DNA from: Sungkyunkwania multivorans
Lineage (GTDB): Bacteria; Bacteroidota; Bacteroidia; Flavobacteriales; Flavobacteriaceae
DNA: 64,000 nt
Assembly (NCBI RefSeq): GCF_042675645.1
Contig: NZ_JBHTJH010000017.1
Span: 806,001-870,000, forward strand
Reading direction: 5' to 3'
Under the pieces are notes generated by a model that had not been told where the DNA came from, searched no databases, and saw only the letters and a list, made by a program, of their open reading frames with translations. This document shows positions 38,177 to 46,761 of the stretch, in pieces. Position 1 is the stretch's first letter, and the number at the start of each line of letters is the position of its first letter. Position numbers and translations under genes: made by a program.

Positions 38177-39478
38177 ATGGAATATGACCTTATCATTATC
38201 GGTGGTGGAGCCGCAGGTTTTTTCGCAGCGATTCATATTGCTGAATTAGATCCGTCTAAGAACATAGCCATTCTAGAGCGTGGAAAAGAGGTGCTGACCA
38301 AGGTGAAGATCTCTGGAGGTGGCAGATGTAATGTGACGCATGCCGAATTTGATCCAAAAGAACTTGTAAAGAACTATCCAAGAGGAGAAAAAGAACTTCG
38401 CGGGCCATTTCACAACTTTTGTAGTGGAGACACCATCGCTTTTTTTGAGGAAAGGGGTATCGAACTAAAGATCGAAGAAGATGGCCGCATGTTTCCTACG
38501 ACGGATTCCTCTCAGACCATCATAGATTGTTTTCTTTCTGAAACCAAGCGTTTGGGTGTTGAGGTGTTGAAGAATCATGCTGTAAAGGATATCGTGAAGA
38601 ATGATACGAAATGGGTCCTCAATACCAATCGCGGTGATTTTAGATCTAAAAAATTATTGGTAGCTTCTGGAAGCAATCCAAAGGTTTGGCAAATGATGGC
38701 ATCACTTGGACATTCGATTGTGTCTCCAGTGCCATCATTGTTCACATTCAATATAAAGGATCAACGAATCACTGGTTTAATGGGGCTTTCAGCACCAGCT
38801 GAAGTCCAATTATTAGACAGGTCAGGTGCTCCCCTAATGGAAGGCCTGCCTGCCGGCAAGGCAGGGATGTCTGCGAGAGCAGATAGAGGGGGTTCAGAAG
38901 GGCCACTATTAATTACCCACTGGGGGATGAGTGGTCCCGCAATTCTAAAGCTTTCGGCTTGGGGCGCAAGAGCATTGAATCAATGTAATTATCAGTTTAT
39001 GATAGAGGTCAATTGGTTAAAGGATATTTCGACTATCGAAGTAACTACACTTTTGGAAAGAATAAAGAAGGAGCATGCGAAAAAAAGGATCTTCAAGTTG
39101 CACCCTTTTGATTTACCAAAACGACTTTGGCAAAAGATTATGGAGGCCTCCAACATCGATCAAGAACTACGATGGGCGGATATCTCTAAAAAACAACTGA
39201 ACGATCTTGTCGTCCAACTCACAGCGGCACGATTCTATGTAAACGGAAAGAGTACCTTCAAAGAGGAATTCGTCACTGCGGGTGGCGTGGAATTAAAAGA
39301 GGTTGACTTTAAGACATACGAAAGCAAATTGCATAAAAATCTATACTTTGCTGGTGAAGTCTTGAATATAGATGCCGTCACTGGTGGGTTCAACTTTCAA
39401 AATGCATGGACCGGAGCGTACATAGCGGCAAAAGCAATATCCGAAGATCATCATGAAAACATTCATAGCATTACTTAG
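38177..39478 (+). CDS. HI0933-family NAD(P)/FAD-dependent oxidoreductase with in-frame palindromic insert
   Basis: 433 aa. N-terminal dinucleotide-binding motif IIGGGAAGFFAAIHIAE, then VKISGGGRCNVTHAEF, typical of the HI0933/YhiN family. LLITHWGMSGPAILKLSAWGARAL and the C-terminal TAGGVELKEVDF ... YFAGEVLNIDAVTGGFNFQNAWTGAYIAA are further family signs. Between DRSGAP and SEGPLLITHWG there is an extra ~21-residue segment containing LPAGKAG, encoded by a palindromic element (38830-38892); I recall no counterpart in relatives. The insert lies in a loop before the conserved motif, so the enzyme may still fold. Substrate unknown. The 3' end overlaps DUF1697 by 26 bp. Confidence 0.9.
   Translation: MEYDLIIIGGGAAGFFAAIHIAELDPSKNIAILERGKEVLTKVKISGGGRCNVTHAEFDPKELVKNYPRGEKELRGPFHNFCSGDTIAFFEERGIELKIEEDGRMFPTTDSSQTIIDCFLSETKRLGVEVLKNHAVKDIVKNDTKWVLNTNRGDFRSKKLLVASGSNPKVWQMMASLGHSIVSPVPSLFTFNIKDQRITGLMGLSAPAEVQLLDRSGAPLMEGLPAGKAGMSARADRGGSEGPLLITHWGMSGPAILKLSAWGARALNQCNYQFMIEVNWLKDISTIEVTTLLERIKKEHAKKRIFKLHPFDLPKRLWQKIMEASNIDQELRWADISKKQLNDLVVQLTAARFYVNGKSTFKEEFVTAGGVELKEVDFKTYESKLHKNLYFAGEVLNIDAVTGGFNFQNAWTGAYIAAKAISEDHHENIHSIT
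38830..38892 (+). repeat. In-frame palindromic element inside the HI0933-family gene
   Basis: The arms CCTGCC (38845-38850) and GGCAGG (38860-38865) surround a GC-rich core. A second small hairpin, TCTGC-GAGA-GCAGA, lies at 38870-38883. The length keeps the frame and has no stop. The encoded LPAGKAG recalls CPAGK encoded by the element at 48673-48735. Confidence 0.7.
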
Positions 39479-39986
39479 GGGCATCAATGTCGGAGGCCAT
39501 AAAAAGATAAAAATGGCCGACTTGCGAGCACTGTTGACCGGGGATGGACTAGAATGCGTACAAACCTATATACAGAGCGGTAATATTATATTTCAGGCGA
39601 AAAGCGAGACGAATGATCTGGCGGATCGCATTATGTCCCTCATAAAGAACAGTTTTGGTTTTGAAGTACCTGTGATGATATACACTACGGAACAATTAGA
39701 AAATATCATAAAGAATTGTCCTTTTGAAGGGGAAAAGCGGGCGAACAGTTATTTTACCCTACTACAGAATTCCCCAACCAGAGCTAAGCGGTCCGAATTA
39801 ATGGGGGTTTCTTTTCCAGATGAAGAGTTTCATCTTGTAGATAGCTGTATCTACTCGTTCTGCGCTCATGGCTACCGAAATGCAAAATTGAACAACAATT
39901 ACTTCGAGAAAAAACTTGAAATGGCGGCAACCACGAGGAATCTTAAGACGATGCGTAAGCTTTTGGAGATGTCTCAGATACCTTGA
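39453..39986 (+). CDS. DUF1697 family protein
   Basis: 177 aa. The start MKTFIALLRGINVGGHKKIKMADLR is diagnostic for DUF1697 (LLRGINVGG ... K..M..L), followed by TYIQSGNIIFQA (YIQSGNV-like). The C-terminal end TTRNLKTMRKLLEM matches the usual TxRNWnTv motif. The family has a ferredoxin-like double fold and no established role. The start lies inside the 3' end of the HI0933-family gene (26 bp overlap), so the two are co-expressed. Cytoplasmic. Confidence 0.9.
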   Translation: MKTFIALLRGINVGGHKKIKMADLRALLTGDGLECVQTYIQSGNIIFQAKSETNDLADRIMSLIKNSFGFEVPVMIYTTEQLENIIKNCPFEGEKRANSYFTLLQNSPTRAKRSELMGVSFPDEEFHLVDSCIYSFCAHGYRNAKLNNNYFEKKLEMAATTRNLKTMRKLLEMSQIP

Positions 39987-40115
39987 ACACTATGAAGTGA
40001 TGATAAATAGGCTGTTTGTCGATTTTTTTGCAAGTTTTCTAATTTGAAAGCCAATGTTTTATAAAGTTTGCTATATTAGTCGCAGATTAACAACTTTTAA
40101 CATTAAACCCAAATC

Positions 40116-40898
40116 ATGAAGACTATTAAGAACTTAGCCGTAGTGCTAACGGTTACGCTATTTGGTTTCTCTAACTCTTATGCAGAGGACCAGCCCGTCA
40201 AAGACCTATTGGTCGAGTATATCAACGCCATCAATAATGTTGGTAATGGAACCTCCAAGGAAGACGTATTGGCTTTATTCAACGATCGCTATGTGAGCAA
40301 CATTGCAACGGTAAGACTCTCAGGAACTGTGCGACGTACAACTGCGGGTAAAAATGAGATAGCAACGCTGATCGACGAAATTTTAGCTGACGAAAAATAT
40401 ACCTTTCGTATGACTTTAGATCAAGTGTTACATGTGGCGCAAAAAGATCGTGCAGGCACCGTTTCTGCGTTGGTCAACTTCGAGTCTAGAATCGATGACA
40501 AGCTCGCGGAGAAAGGAACCATTATGATGAATTTGGTGGCGACATTGGTCAATGGCCAATGGAAGATCATCCACAACAACACAGTGCGTGTATCTGAGGC
40601 TAGTGACGTTGGTAATTGTGTGACCTATATCTATGGTAAAGGAACTACCAAGTTTGTAACGGAAACATACTTCCCTGCTGGTGTAGAATATGGTCAGAAC
40701 TTCGAAGCTTTTAGAGTTACTGTAAGGGACGGAAGAAGAGTGATCAAGTCTGATAGCAATGAATTTAGCTGGGATGGTGATGGCAACCTTTCATACAACG
40801 GAGAAGTTGTAGGTGCGGCCGAGGAAGGTAGAGAAGCTGTAGAAATGGCAGTGCGTCATCTCTATAAAGAATCGTGTGTAAAGATAGTTTTCAACTAA
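40116..40898 (+). CDS. Secreted NTF2-like hypothetical protein
   Basis: 260 aa. Signal peptide ~1-23 (FSNSYA/EDQ). Residues ~25-150 look like a SnoaL/NTF2-like fold (VKDLLVEYINAINNVGNGTSKEDVLALF, VNGQWKIIHNNTVRV). The C-terminal ~110 residues are charged with no family I recognise (VTVRDGRRVIKSDSNEFSWDGDG); two Cys may form a disulfide. It is a single gene followed by a good terminator. Probably periplasmic; function unknown. Confidence 0.75.
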   Translation: MKTIKNLAVVLTVTLFGFSNSYAEDQPVKDLLVEYINAINNVGNGTSKEDVLALFNDRYVSNIATVRLSGTVRRTTAGKNEIATLIDEILADEKYTFRMTLDQVLHVAQKDRAGTVSALVNFESRIDDKLAEKGTIMMNLVATLVNGQWKIIHNNTVRVSEASDVGNCVTYIYGKGTTKFVTETYFPAGVEYGQNFEAFRVTVRDGRRVIKSDSNEFSWDGDGNLSYNGEVVGAAEEGREAVEMAVRHLYKESCVKIVFN

Positions 40899-40923
40899 TG
40901 GGTTGAGAAAAATAATCAATAGG

Positions 40924-40951
40924 AACGCCGAGCATTGCTCGGCGTTTTTTT
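40924..40951 (+). terminator. Intrinsic terminator between NTF2-like gene and tspO
   Basis: AACGCCGAGC pairs with GCTCGGCGTT around a 3-base loop, followed by a T-run. It serves the plus-strand gene; the convergent tspO ends at 40976. Confidence 0.9.
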
Positions 40952-40975
40952 ATATAAATAAATGAAGTTGCTTTT

Positions 40976-41449
40976 TTAATTCAATTGCCAAATACTGAAG
41001 TTGAGAACAGTTGCAAAAGCGACCCAAGCCAAATAGGGATATAATAAAAAAGCTGCCTTTTTGTCGACCACCTTAAACCATTTGATGGTACGAATGATAA
41101 GCACTAGCAGGATGCAGATGATGACCAATCCCCAAAAGGGTTTTTTCAATCCAAAAAAGACCATGCTCCAAGCACCGTTGAATACCAGTTGAAAGCAGAA
41201 ATGGTAGATCGCTGTCTTTACCCACTTATGGTAAAAACCGCGATTCCAGACCAATCCGGCAGCAATTCCCATGAGTACATAGAGTACTGTCCATACAGGA
41301 GCAAAGACCCAATTGGGCGGGTTAAAGCTGGGCTTGTTCAAGGTTGTGTACCAGGTCGTTACCGAGGATTGTGTTGCAAAACCAGAAAGAAAGCCAATGA
41401 GAAGGCATACGACCACAGCAATGAGTATTTTGGAGGTTTTGTCTAGCAT
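40976..41449 (-). CDS. tspO: TspO/MBR-family membrane protein
   Basis: 157 aa with five hydrophobic segments, normal for TspO. Motifs WYTTLNKPSFNPPNWVFAPVWTVLYVLMGIAAGLVW and QLVFNGAWSMVFFGLKKPFWGLV are characteristic (the tryptophan-rich ligand site). TspO proteins bind porphyrins and sterols and influence stress responses; the exact role here is unknown. Convergent with the upstream gene and divergent from mvaD, with 93 bp between starts. Confidence 0.95.
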   Translation of the reverse strand: MLDKTSKILIAVVVCLLIGFLSGFATQSSVTTWYTTLNKPSFNPPNWVFAPVWTVLYVLMGIAAGLVWNRGFYHKWVKTAIYHFCFQLVFNGAWSMVFFGLKKPFWGLVIICILLVLIIRTIKWFKVVDKKAAFLLYPYLAWVAFATVLNFSIWQLN

Positions 41450-41497
41450 GTTAATTTGGCTATGTCACTAAAATAGCGATTTATTTCTATTGTGCAA

Positions 41498-41526
41498 TTT
41501 TGCTCTTGTTACAAAATGTATCTTTG
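41498..41526 (+). promoter_or_regulatory. Promoter of mvaD: TTTG / TATCTTTG
   Basis: TATCTTTG (41519-41526) is an exact TAnnTTTG box with TTTTG 16 bp upstream (41498-41502). The ATG is 16 bp downstream, so the leader is very short. Confidence 0.7.
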
Positions 41527-41542
41527 TCAAAATTTTGAAAAA

Positions 41543-42625
41543 ATGACCGAAAGCGATTTTATTCCTTCTGCATATCTACAAAAACCAACCACGGGAAGTG
41601 TCACGTGGAAATCGCCAAGCAATATCGCCTTGGTCAAATATTGGGGAAAAAAAGAACATCAAATCCCAGCCAATCCATCGATCAGCTTTACCCTGGTGGA
41701 TTGCGCAACTACGACAACTCTTAGATATGAGAAGTTGGCAGTCATCGGTGATGCGTTTCAGTTCGATCTTATTTTTGAAGGGCAGCCAAAAGCATCGTTC
41801 AAACCAAAGATTGAGACCTTTTTCGAGCGGATCGAATCTTATTTGCCTTTCTTAAAAGAGTATCATTTTACCATCGAAACCTCAAATTCTTTCCCCCATA
41901 GCTCGGGTATTGCCTCTTCGGCTAGCGGGATGAGCGCGTTGGCATTGTGTCTTATGTCGCTCGAAAAATCACTAAAACCCGAGATGAGCGATACGTTCTT
42001 CAATCAGAAGGCCTCTTTTTTGGCTCGCTTAGGATCTGGAAGTGCTTGTCGTAGCATTGAAGGGCCTTTGATACAATGGGGAGAACACGAAGAAACAGCT
42101 GGAAGTTCTGACCTATACGGAGTTGCTTATCCGTACGAGGTCCATGAGGTCTTCAAAGACTTTCAAGACACTATTCTGCTAGTCGATAAGGGCGAAAAAC
42201 AGGTGAGCAGTAGCGTTGGGCACAACTTGATGCACGACCATCCCTATGCCAAAAATCGTTTTAAGCAGGCTCATCAGCATTTGACGGCGCTTCAAGAGGT
42301 ATTTAAGCAAGGTGATCTCAAAAGATTCATTGAAATTGTCGAAAGTGAAGCGCTTACGCTACATGCCATGATGATGACCTCTTTGCCTTATTACATTTTG
42401 ATGAAACCCAATACCTTAAATATCATCAACAGCATATGGAAATATCGTAAAGAGACCGAGAGCAACATCTGTTTTACATTAGATGCAGGGGCCAATGTAC
42501 ATGTGCTTTACCCAAAAAGCGAGAAGCATGAGGTGCTTGGATTTATTAAGAAAGAATTAGCACAATATTGTCAAAACCAACAGTATATTTGTGATGAAAC
42601 CGGAACGGGAGCAAAAAAGTTGTAA
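41543..42625 (+). CDS. mvaD: Diphosphomevalonate decarboxylase
   Basis: 360 aa from ATG 41543; a longer in-frame start at 41492 would include the promoter box. GHMP-kinase fold: WKSPSNIALVKYWGKKEHQIPANPSISFTL (substrate site), FPHSSGIASSASGMSALALCL (ATP loop), and FLARLGSGSACRSIEGPLIQWGE (catalytic region). It catalyses the ATP-dependent decarboxylation of mevalonate diphosphate to isopentenyl diphosphate. It is followed by mevalonate kinase and a UbiA enzyme, an isoprenoid cluster common in flavobacteria. Cytoplasmic. Confidence 0.95.
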   Translation: MTESDFIPSAYLQKPTTGSVTWKSPSNIALVKYWGKKEHQIPANPSISFTLVDCATTTTLRYEKLAVIGDAFQFDLIFEGQPKASFKPKIETFFERIESYLPFLKEYHFTIETSNSFPHSSGIASSASGMSALALCLMSLEKSLKPEMSDTFFNQKASFLARLGSGSACRSIEGPLIQWGEHEETAGSSDLYGVAYPYEVHEVFKDFQDTILLVDKGEKQVSSSVGHNLMHDHPYAKNRFKQAHQHLTALQEVFKQGDLKRFIEIVESEALTLHAMMMTSLPYYILMKPNTLNIINSIWKYRKETESNICFTLDAGANVHVLYPKSEKHEVLGFIKKELAQYCQNQQYICDETGTGAKKL

Positions 42626-42637
42626 ATTTGCTCTGTT

Positions 42638-42702
42638 GTCATTCCTGCGAAAGTAGGAATCCAGATATAATCAATTAGATTTCACAGTATCTGTGGAATG
42701 AC
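42638..42702. repeat. Two-hairpin palindromic element between mvaD and mevalonate kinase
   Basis: The outer arms GTCATTCC (42638-42645) and GGAATGAC (42695-42702) enclose an inner ATTCCT/AGGAAT pair (42641-42660) and a CACAG/CTGTG hairpin (42683-42695). The left part matches the element at 53904-53929. Confidence 0.7.
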
Positions 42703-42710
42703 GAAAAATT

Positions 42711-43649
42711 ATGAAAGGCCCACTATTCTACTCTAAAATATTACTCTTCGGAGAATACGGGATCATCAAAGATTCTAAAGGACTCTCTATCCCATATAAT
42801 TTTTACAATGGCGCGTTAAAGGTCGACAATGACCCTTCGGTAGAGGCCAAGAGATCCAATCAGAGTTTGATCGCTTTTTCAAAATATCTTGAAAACCTTC
42901 AACAAGAACAGCCAGATTTGGTGACTTTCGACATTGAGGCGTTGAAAAACGACGTGGAAGCAGGAATGTATTTCGACAGCAGTATCCCCCAAGGATATGG
43001 CGTTGGAAGCAGCGGAGCACTGGTAGCGGCCATCTATGACAAGTATGCGAATGATAAGATAACGGTCTTAGAAAATCTTACTCGTGAGAAATTGTTGAAA
43101 TTGAAGGGAATATTTTCAGCGATGGAATCTTTCTTTCACGGAAAGTCGTCGGGCCTAGATCCGTTGAATAGTTATTTGAGCATTCCAATCCTTATCAATA
43201 GCAAAGACAATATAGAACCAACAGGAATACCTTCGCAAAATGAAGCAGGAAAGGGAGCGGTATTTTTATTGGATAGCGGGATCACAGGTGAGACCGCACC
43301 GATGGTCAATATTTTCATGGAAAACATGAAGCAGGAAGGTTTTCGAAAGATGCTCAAAGAGCAATTTGTGACCTATACCGATGCCTGTGTAGAGGATTTT
43401 CTGAAAGGTAACATTAACTCACTTTTTGGGAACATCAAAAAATTATCTCATGTTGTTTTCGACAACTTCAAACCAATGATACCGCAGCAATTCCACAAGC
43501 TGTGGCAACAAGGTATCGAAAGCAATGATTACTATCTCAAACTTTGCGGTTCTGGCGGTGGTGGTTACATCCTTGGATTTACCGAAGACATTGAAAAGGC
43601 AAGAGCTGCATTACACGGTCATAAGCTAGAAGTCGTCTATACCTTTTAA
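42711..43649 (+). CDS. mvk: Mevalonate kinase (GHMP family)
   Basis: 312 aa. SKILLFGEYGII at the N-terminus is the mevalonate-kinase substrate motif. IPQGYGVGSSGALVAAIYDKY is the GHMP ATP-binding loop, followed by MESFFHGKSSGLDPLNSYLSIP with the catalytic Asp, and LCGSGGGGYILGF is the C-terminal GHMP motif. It phosphorylates mevalonate to 5-phosphomevalonate. An 85-bp spacer with the palindromic element separates it from mvaD. Cytoplasmic. Confidence 0.92.
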   Translation: MKGPLFYSKILLFGEYGIIKDSKGLSIPYNFYNGALKVDNDPSVEAKRSNQSLIAFSKYLENLQQEQPDLVTFDIEALKNDVEAGMYFDSSIPQGYGVGSSGALVAAIYDKYANDKITVLENLTREKLLKLKGIFSAMESFFHGKSSGLDPLNSYLSIPILINSKDNIEPTGIPSQNEAGKGAVFLLDSGITGETAPMVNIFMENMKQEGFRKMLKEQFVTYTDACVEDFLKGNINSLFGNIKKLSHVVFDNFKPMIPQQFHKLWQQGIESNDYYLKLCGSGGGGYILGFTEDIEKARAALHGHKLEVVYTF

Positions 43650-43665
43650 AAAAACCATTCCAGCA

Positions 43666-44574
43666 ATGGTGCCCTCCCGTAAACAAAAGATGTTGATGCT
43701 CAAACTTTTGAGCTTGTTCTCGGTGGTGCGTGGCTACAATATATTAGTGATCACCCTGGCTCAATACTTAGCTTCCATATATATTCTAGCGCCCGATAGA
43801 CCTGCGCTGGAGGTCATTTTTGATCTACAGCTTTTTATGCTGGTCACCGCAACGGCCCTTGCGATCGCTGGAGGATATATTATCAATAATTTTTACGATG
43901 CGGAGAAAGATCTGATAAACAGACCTAAAAAGTCCATGCTGGACCGTATCGTAAGCCAACGTTTTAAGTTGACCACCTACTTTGTTCTTAATTTTGCTTC
44001 TGTATTTTTTGCTAGTTATGTTTCTTTTCGGGCGGTGGTATTCTTTTCGGTTTATATCTTTGGGATATGGTTTTATTCTCACAAACTTAAACGCCTACCC
44101 TTTGTCGGTAATCTTACCTCTGCGATACTATCGATTACACCTTTCTTCGCTGTATTTATCTACTATAAGAATTTCGATACAGTGATATTCGTCCATGCCA
44201 CCTTCTTATTTCTGCTAATTTCCATGCGAGAGCTAGTAAAGGATCTTGAAAACTTACCAGGTGATATGGCACAGGATTATCGTACGATTCCAATTGTGTA
44301 TGGCGAACGGATATCGAAAATTTTTCTTTCAGGACTGACCCTGCTTACGCTAATCCCCATTTACTTGTTGATAAATCGTTTTCATATAGGATACATGTAT
44401 CTGTATTTTTATAGCAGTGTTCTTGTTTTAACGGTATTTCTGGTATTGCTCTGGCAATCCAATGGTCGTAGACATTATGTGTTGCTCCATAATATTCTTA
44501 AATTCATTATCGTATTGGGGGTATTTGGTATATTGTTGATAGACATCGATCTGGTGCTAAGTAGGATCTTTTAG
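43666..44574 (+). CDS. UbiA-family prenyltransferase (geranylgeranylglycerol-phosphate type)
   Basis: 302 aa, about 8-9 membrane segments. The first Asp-rich motif is NNFYDAEKDLINRPKKSM and the second is RELVKDLENLPGDMAQDYRTIPIVYG, as in UbiA enzymes that attach a prenyl chain. Flavobacterial members beside mevalonate genes are usually annotated geranylgeranylglycerol-phosphate geranylgeranyltransferase; the true acceptor is not clear, and quinone synthesis is an alternative. It starts 16 bp after mevalonate kinase, so it is in the same operon. Confidence 0.88.
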   Translation: MVPSRKQKMLMLKLLSLFSVVRGYNILVITLAQYLASIYILAPDRPALEVIFDLQLFMLVTATALAIAGGYIINNFYDAEKDLINRPKKSMLDRIVSQRFKLTTYFVLNFASVFFASYVSFRAVVFFSVYIFGIWFYSHKLKRLPFVGNLTSAILSITPFFAVFIYYKNFDTVIFVHATFLFLLISMRELVKDLENLPGDMAQDYRTIPIVYGERISKIFLSGLTLLTLIPIYLLINRFHIGYMYLYFYSSVLVLTVFLVLLWQSNGRRHYVLLHNILKFIIVLGVFGILLIDIDLVLSRIF

Positions 44575-44742
44575 GCTATTCCCACTAGTATCTCTATGTC
44601 TGCGGCAGGACTTTGGCCAGTAGGCCCTTTTGCTATGATGCTAAAGAAGTCGAAGCACAGCAAAAAGGATTTCCAACAACAGCTCAATCTTCAATGCGAT
44701 CAAAGGATAAACTACTCAACATATCAACTTATAAACAAAAAA

Positions 44743-45687
44743 ATGACCAACCATCTTAAAGTAGCTCTTGCACAGATATCACCTGTATGGCTGAATAAAG
44801 AAGCGACCCTAAAGAAAATTAAGGAAACGATCAAAAACGCCGCCGCCGAAAAGGCAGAACTCATTGTTTTTGGTGAAGCACTCCTTCCAGGATATCCCTT
44901 TTGGATCAGCCTTACCGAGGGTGCTCAATTTGACGCAAAGATTCAAAAGGAATTGCATGCACATTACGTTCGTAATGCTATCGTGGTCGAAGAAGACCTT
45001 GGCGAAGTTTGCAAATTGGCTAAAAAATATACGATGGCCATTTATTTGGGAGTTATAGAGCGCGCCATGGATCGCGGGGGCCACAGCATCTACTGTTCTC
45101 TTGTTTATATCAATGCTAAGGGCGATGTAAGATCAATACATCGCAAATTGCAACCCACTTACGAGGAACGCCTTACGTGGGCACCGGGAGATGGTAACGG
45201 ATTGCAAGTACACCGATTAAAGGATTTTACCGTTGGTGGATTGAATTGCTGGGAAAATTGGATGCCGTTGGCGAGGACCGCACTCTACGGTCTTGGTGAG
45301 AATCTGCATATCGCCGTCTGGCCGGGAAGCGATTATAACACCAAAGATATCACGCGTTTTATCGCTCGTGAAAATCGGAGTTTTGTCATCTCGGTATCGA
45401 GTATGATGCAAACGAAAGATTTCCCAGATGATACCCCTCACCTTAAAAAGATACTCGATAAGGCACCAACAACATTGGCAAATGGGGGATCGTGCATCGC
45501 TGGTCCAGATGGCGAGTGGATCGTGTCTCCCGTAATTGATAAAGAGGGGCTGATCATAGAGACCCTAGATTTTGATCGCGTGTATGAGGAACGACAAAAT
45601 TTCGATCCTTCAGGACATTATTCACGTCCCGATGTAACTCAGCTAACGGTTAACAGAGAAAGACAAAGTATCGTTAAAATCAGATGA
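44743..45687 (+). CDS. Nitrilase/carbon-nitrogen hydrolase
   Basis: 314 aa from ATG 44743; upstream in-frame sequence (from 44596) does not look like protein. The nitrilase triad is visible: E45 in VFGEALLPGYPFW, K135 in HRKLQPTYEERLTWAPGDG, and C169 in GGLNCWENWMPLARTAL. LNCWENWMPL is characteristic of true aliphatic/arylacetonitrile nitrilases rather than amidases. It converts a nitrile to an acid plus ammonia, or acts on a related C-N bond. The natural substrate is unknown. Cytoplasmic. Confidence 0.9.
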   Translation: MTNHLKVALAQISPVWLNKEATLKKIKETIKNAAAEKAELIVFGEALLPGYPFWISLTEGAQFDAKIQKELHAHYVRNAIVVEEDLGEVCKLAKKYTMAIYLGVIERAMDRGGHSIYCSLVYINAKGDVRSIHRKLQPTYEERLTWAPGDGNGLQVHRLKDFTVGGLNCWENWMPLARTALYGLGENLHIAVWPGSDYNTKDITRFIARENRSFVISVSSMMQTKDFPDDTPHLKKILDKAPTTLANGGSCIAGPDGEWIVSPVIDKEGLIIETLDFDRVYEERQNFDPSGHYSRPDVTQLTVNRERQSIVKIR

Positions 45688-45730
45688 TTGGAATTTATGA
45701 TTTATTGATTGATTATTTGTCCTAGGGTTG

Positions 45731-45738
45731 TACTTTTG
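45731..45738 (+). promoter_or_regulatory. -7 box TACTTTTG upstream of pseudouridine synthase
   Basis: An exact TAnnTTTG lies 16 bp before ATG 45755. The -33 element is ambiguous (several TTG in 45700-45720). Confidence 0.55.
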
Positions 45739-45754
45739 CAAAAATTTTAAGTAC

Positions 45755-46591
45755 ATGACACGTAACGACCGTTCAGGTAAGGGCAAACCCTTTGGAAAAC
45801 AAGGAGCAGGACCAAAGAAGAGAGATTTTTCAAAAGGCGAAAAACCATCTCGTCAACGTCCGTCTGCAAAAAGTACTGGCAATAAGGACGAGATCCGATT
45901 GAATAAGTTTATTGCCAATGCAGGCATCTGCTCTCGGCGCGATGCGGATATGCATATCGCAGTGGGTAGTGTCACTGTGAATGGCAAAGTCGTTACCGAG
46001 ATGGGATATAAGGTGAAGATAACCGATGAGGTTCGTTTTGACGGGCAACGTATCTATCCCGAAAAACCTGAGTATATCCTTCTGAACAAACCTAAAGGCT
46101 TTTTAGCTACGACCAAAGATGAGAAAGGACGTAAAACAGTCATGGACCTCATTGCCAATGCGACCGATGCACGCGTGGTACCGGTAGGACGTCTAGATAG
46201 GCCAACTACTGGGCTCATCCTCTTTACCAATGATGGCCAAATGGCAAAGAAACTTACCAATGCGGCAAACGATATAAGGCAGATCTATCATGTCTCTCTA
46301 GATAGAAAATTGAGTCAGGCAGACTTTAACAAGATCAAAGAAGGAATCACTTTGGACGATGGTCTTGCAGAGGTGGACGAGATCTCTTGGGTCCATGGAG
46401 CGACCAAACGCGAAGTGGGAATAAAAATACATAGTATTCGTCACCGCTTGGTTCGCCGCATCTTTGAATCACTCAACTACGAAATCGTATCCTTAGATCG
46501 TGTTGTCTTTGCTGGGCTTACCAAAAAAGACCTTCCTCGAGGACACTGGAGACATCTCACCAAACAAGAAGTGATCAATTTAGGAATGTAA
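45755..46591 (+). CDS. rluB: RluB/RsuA-family rRNA pseudouridine synthase
   Basis: 278 aa from ATG 45755, just downstream of a promoter box. Residues 1-45 are a basic, disordered tail. An S4 RNA-binding domain follows (IRLNKFIANAGICSRRDADMHIAVGSVTVNG). The catalytic domain has VGRLDRPTTGLILFTNDG with the catalytic Asp. It isomerises a uridine in 23S (RluB-like) or 16S rRNA; the basic N-terminal tail and the sequence favour RluB. Own promoter. Confidence 0.92.
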   Translation: MTRNDRSGKGKPFGKQGAGPKKRDFSKGEKPSRQRPSAKSTGNKDEIRLNKFIANAGICSRRDADMHIAVGSVTVNGKVVTEMGYKVKITDEVRFDGQRIYPEKPEYILLNKPKGFLATTKDEKGRKTVMDLIANATDARVVPVGRLDRPTTGLILFTNDGQMAKKLTNAANDIRQIYHVSLDRKLSQADFNKIKEGITLDDGLAEVDEISWVHGATKREVGIKIHSIRHRLVRRIFESLNYEIVSLDRVVFAGLTKKDLPRGHWRHLTKQEVINLGM

Positions 46592-46621
46592 TTTTATTCT
46601 TTCCGTTGTAAATTATTGAAC

Positions 46622-46629
46622 TACATTTG
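46622..46629 (+). promoter_or_regulatory. -7 box TACATTTG upstream of the RimB-RimK fusion gene
   Basis: An exact TAnnTTTG ~130 bp before the ATG at 46762. This would give a long leader. The spacing of the nearest TTG is short (13 bp), so the call is tentative. Confidence 0.35.
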
Positions 46630-46761
46630 GTATTTTGAAAATTTAAAAATGAAATGTAGCTAGCAGTTGCAGATTCTTGTCATGAGATATATTTATTATG
46701 AAAATGATGCCGGCTACAATTTAAAATTAAAACGTCTTTAATACCAAAGAAAGGAAACAGA

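Noticed and set aside
44596..44742. N-terminal extension of the nitrilase
   Set aside because: The nitrilase domain starts at MTNHLKVALAQISP (ATG 44743); the extra 49 residues look like translated spacer.
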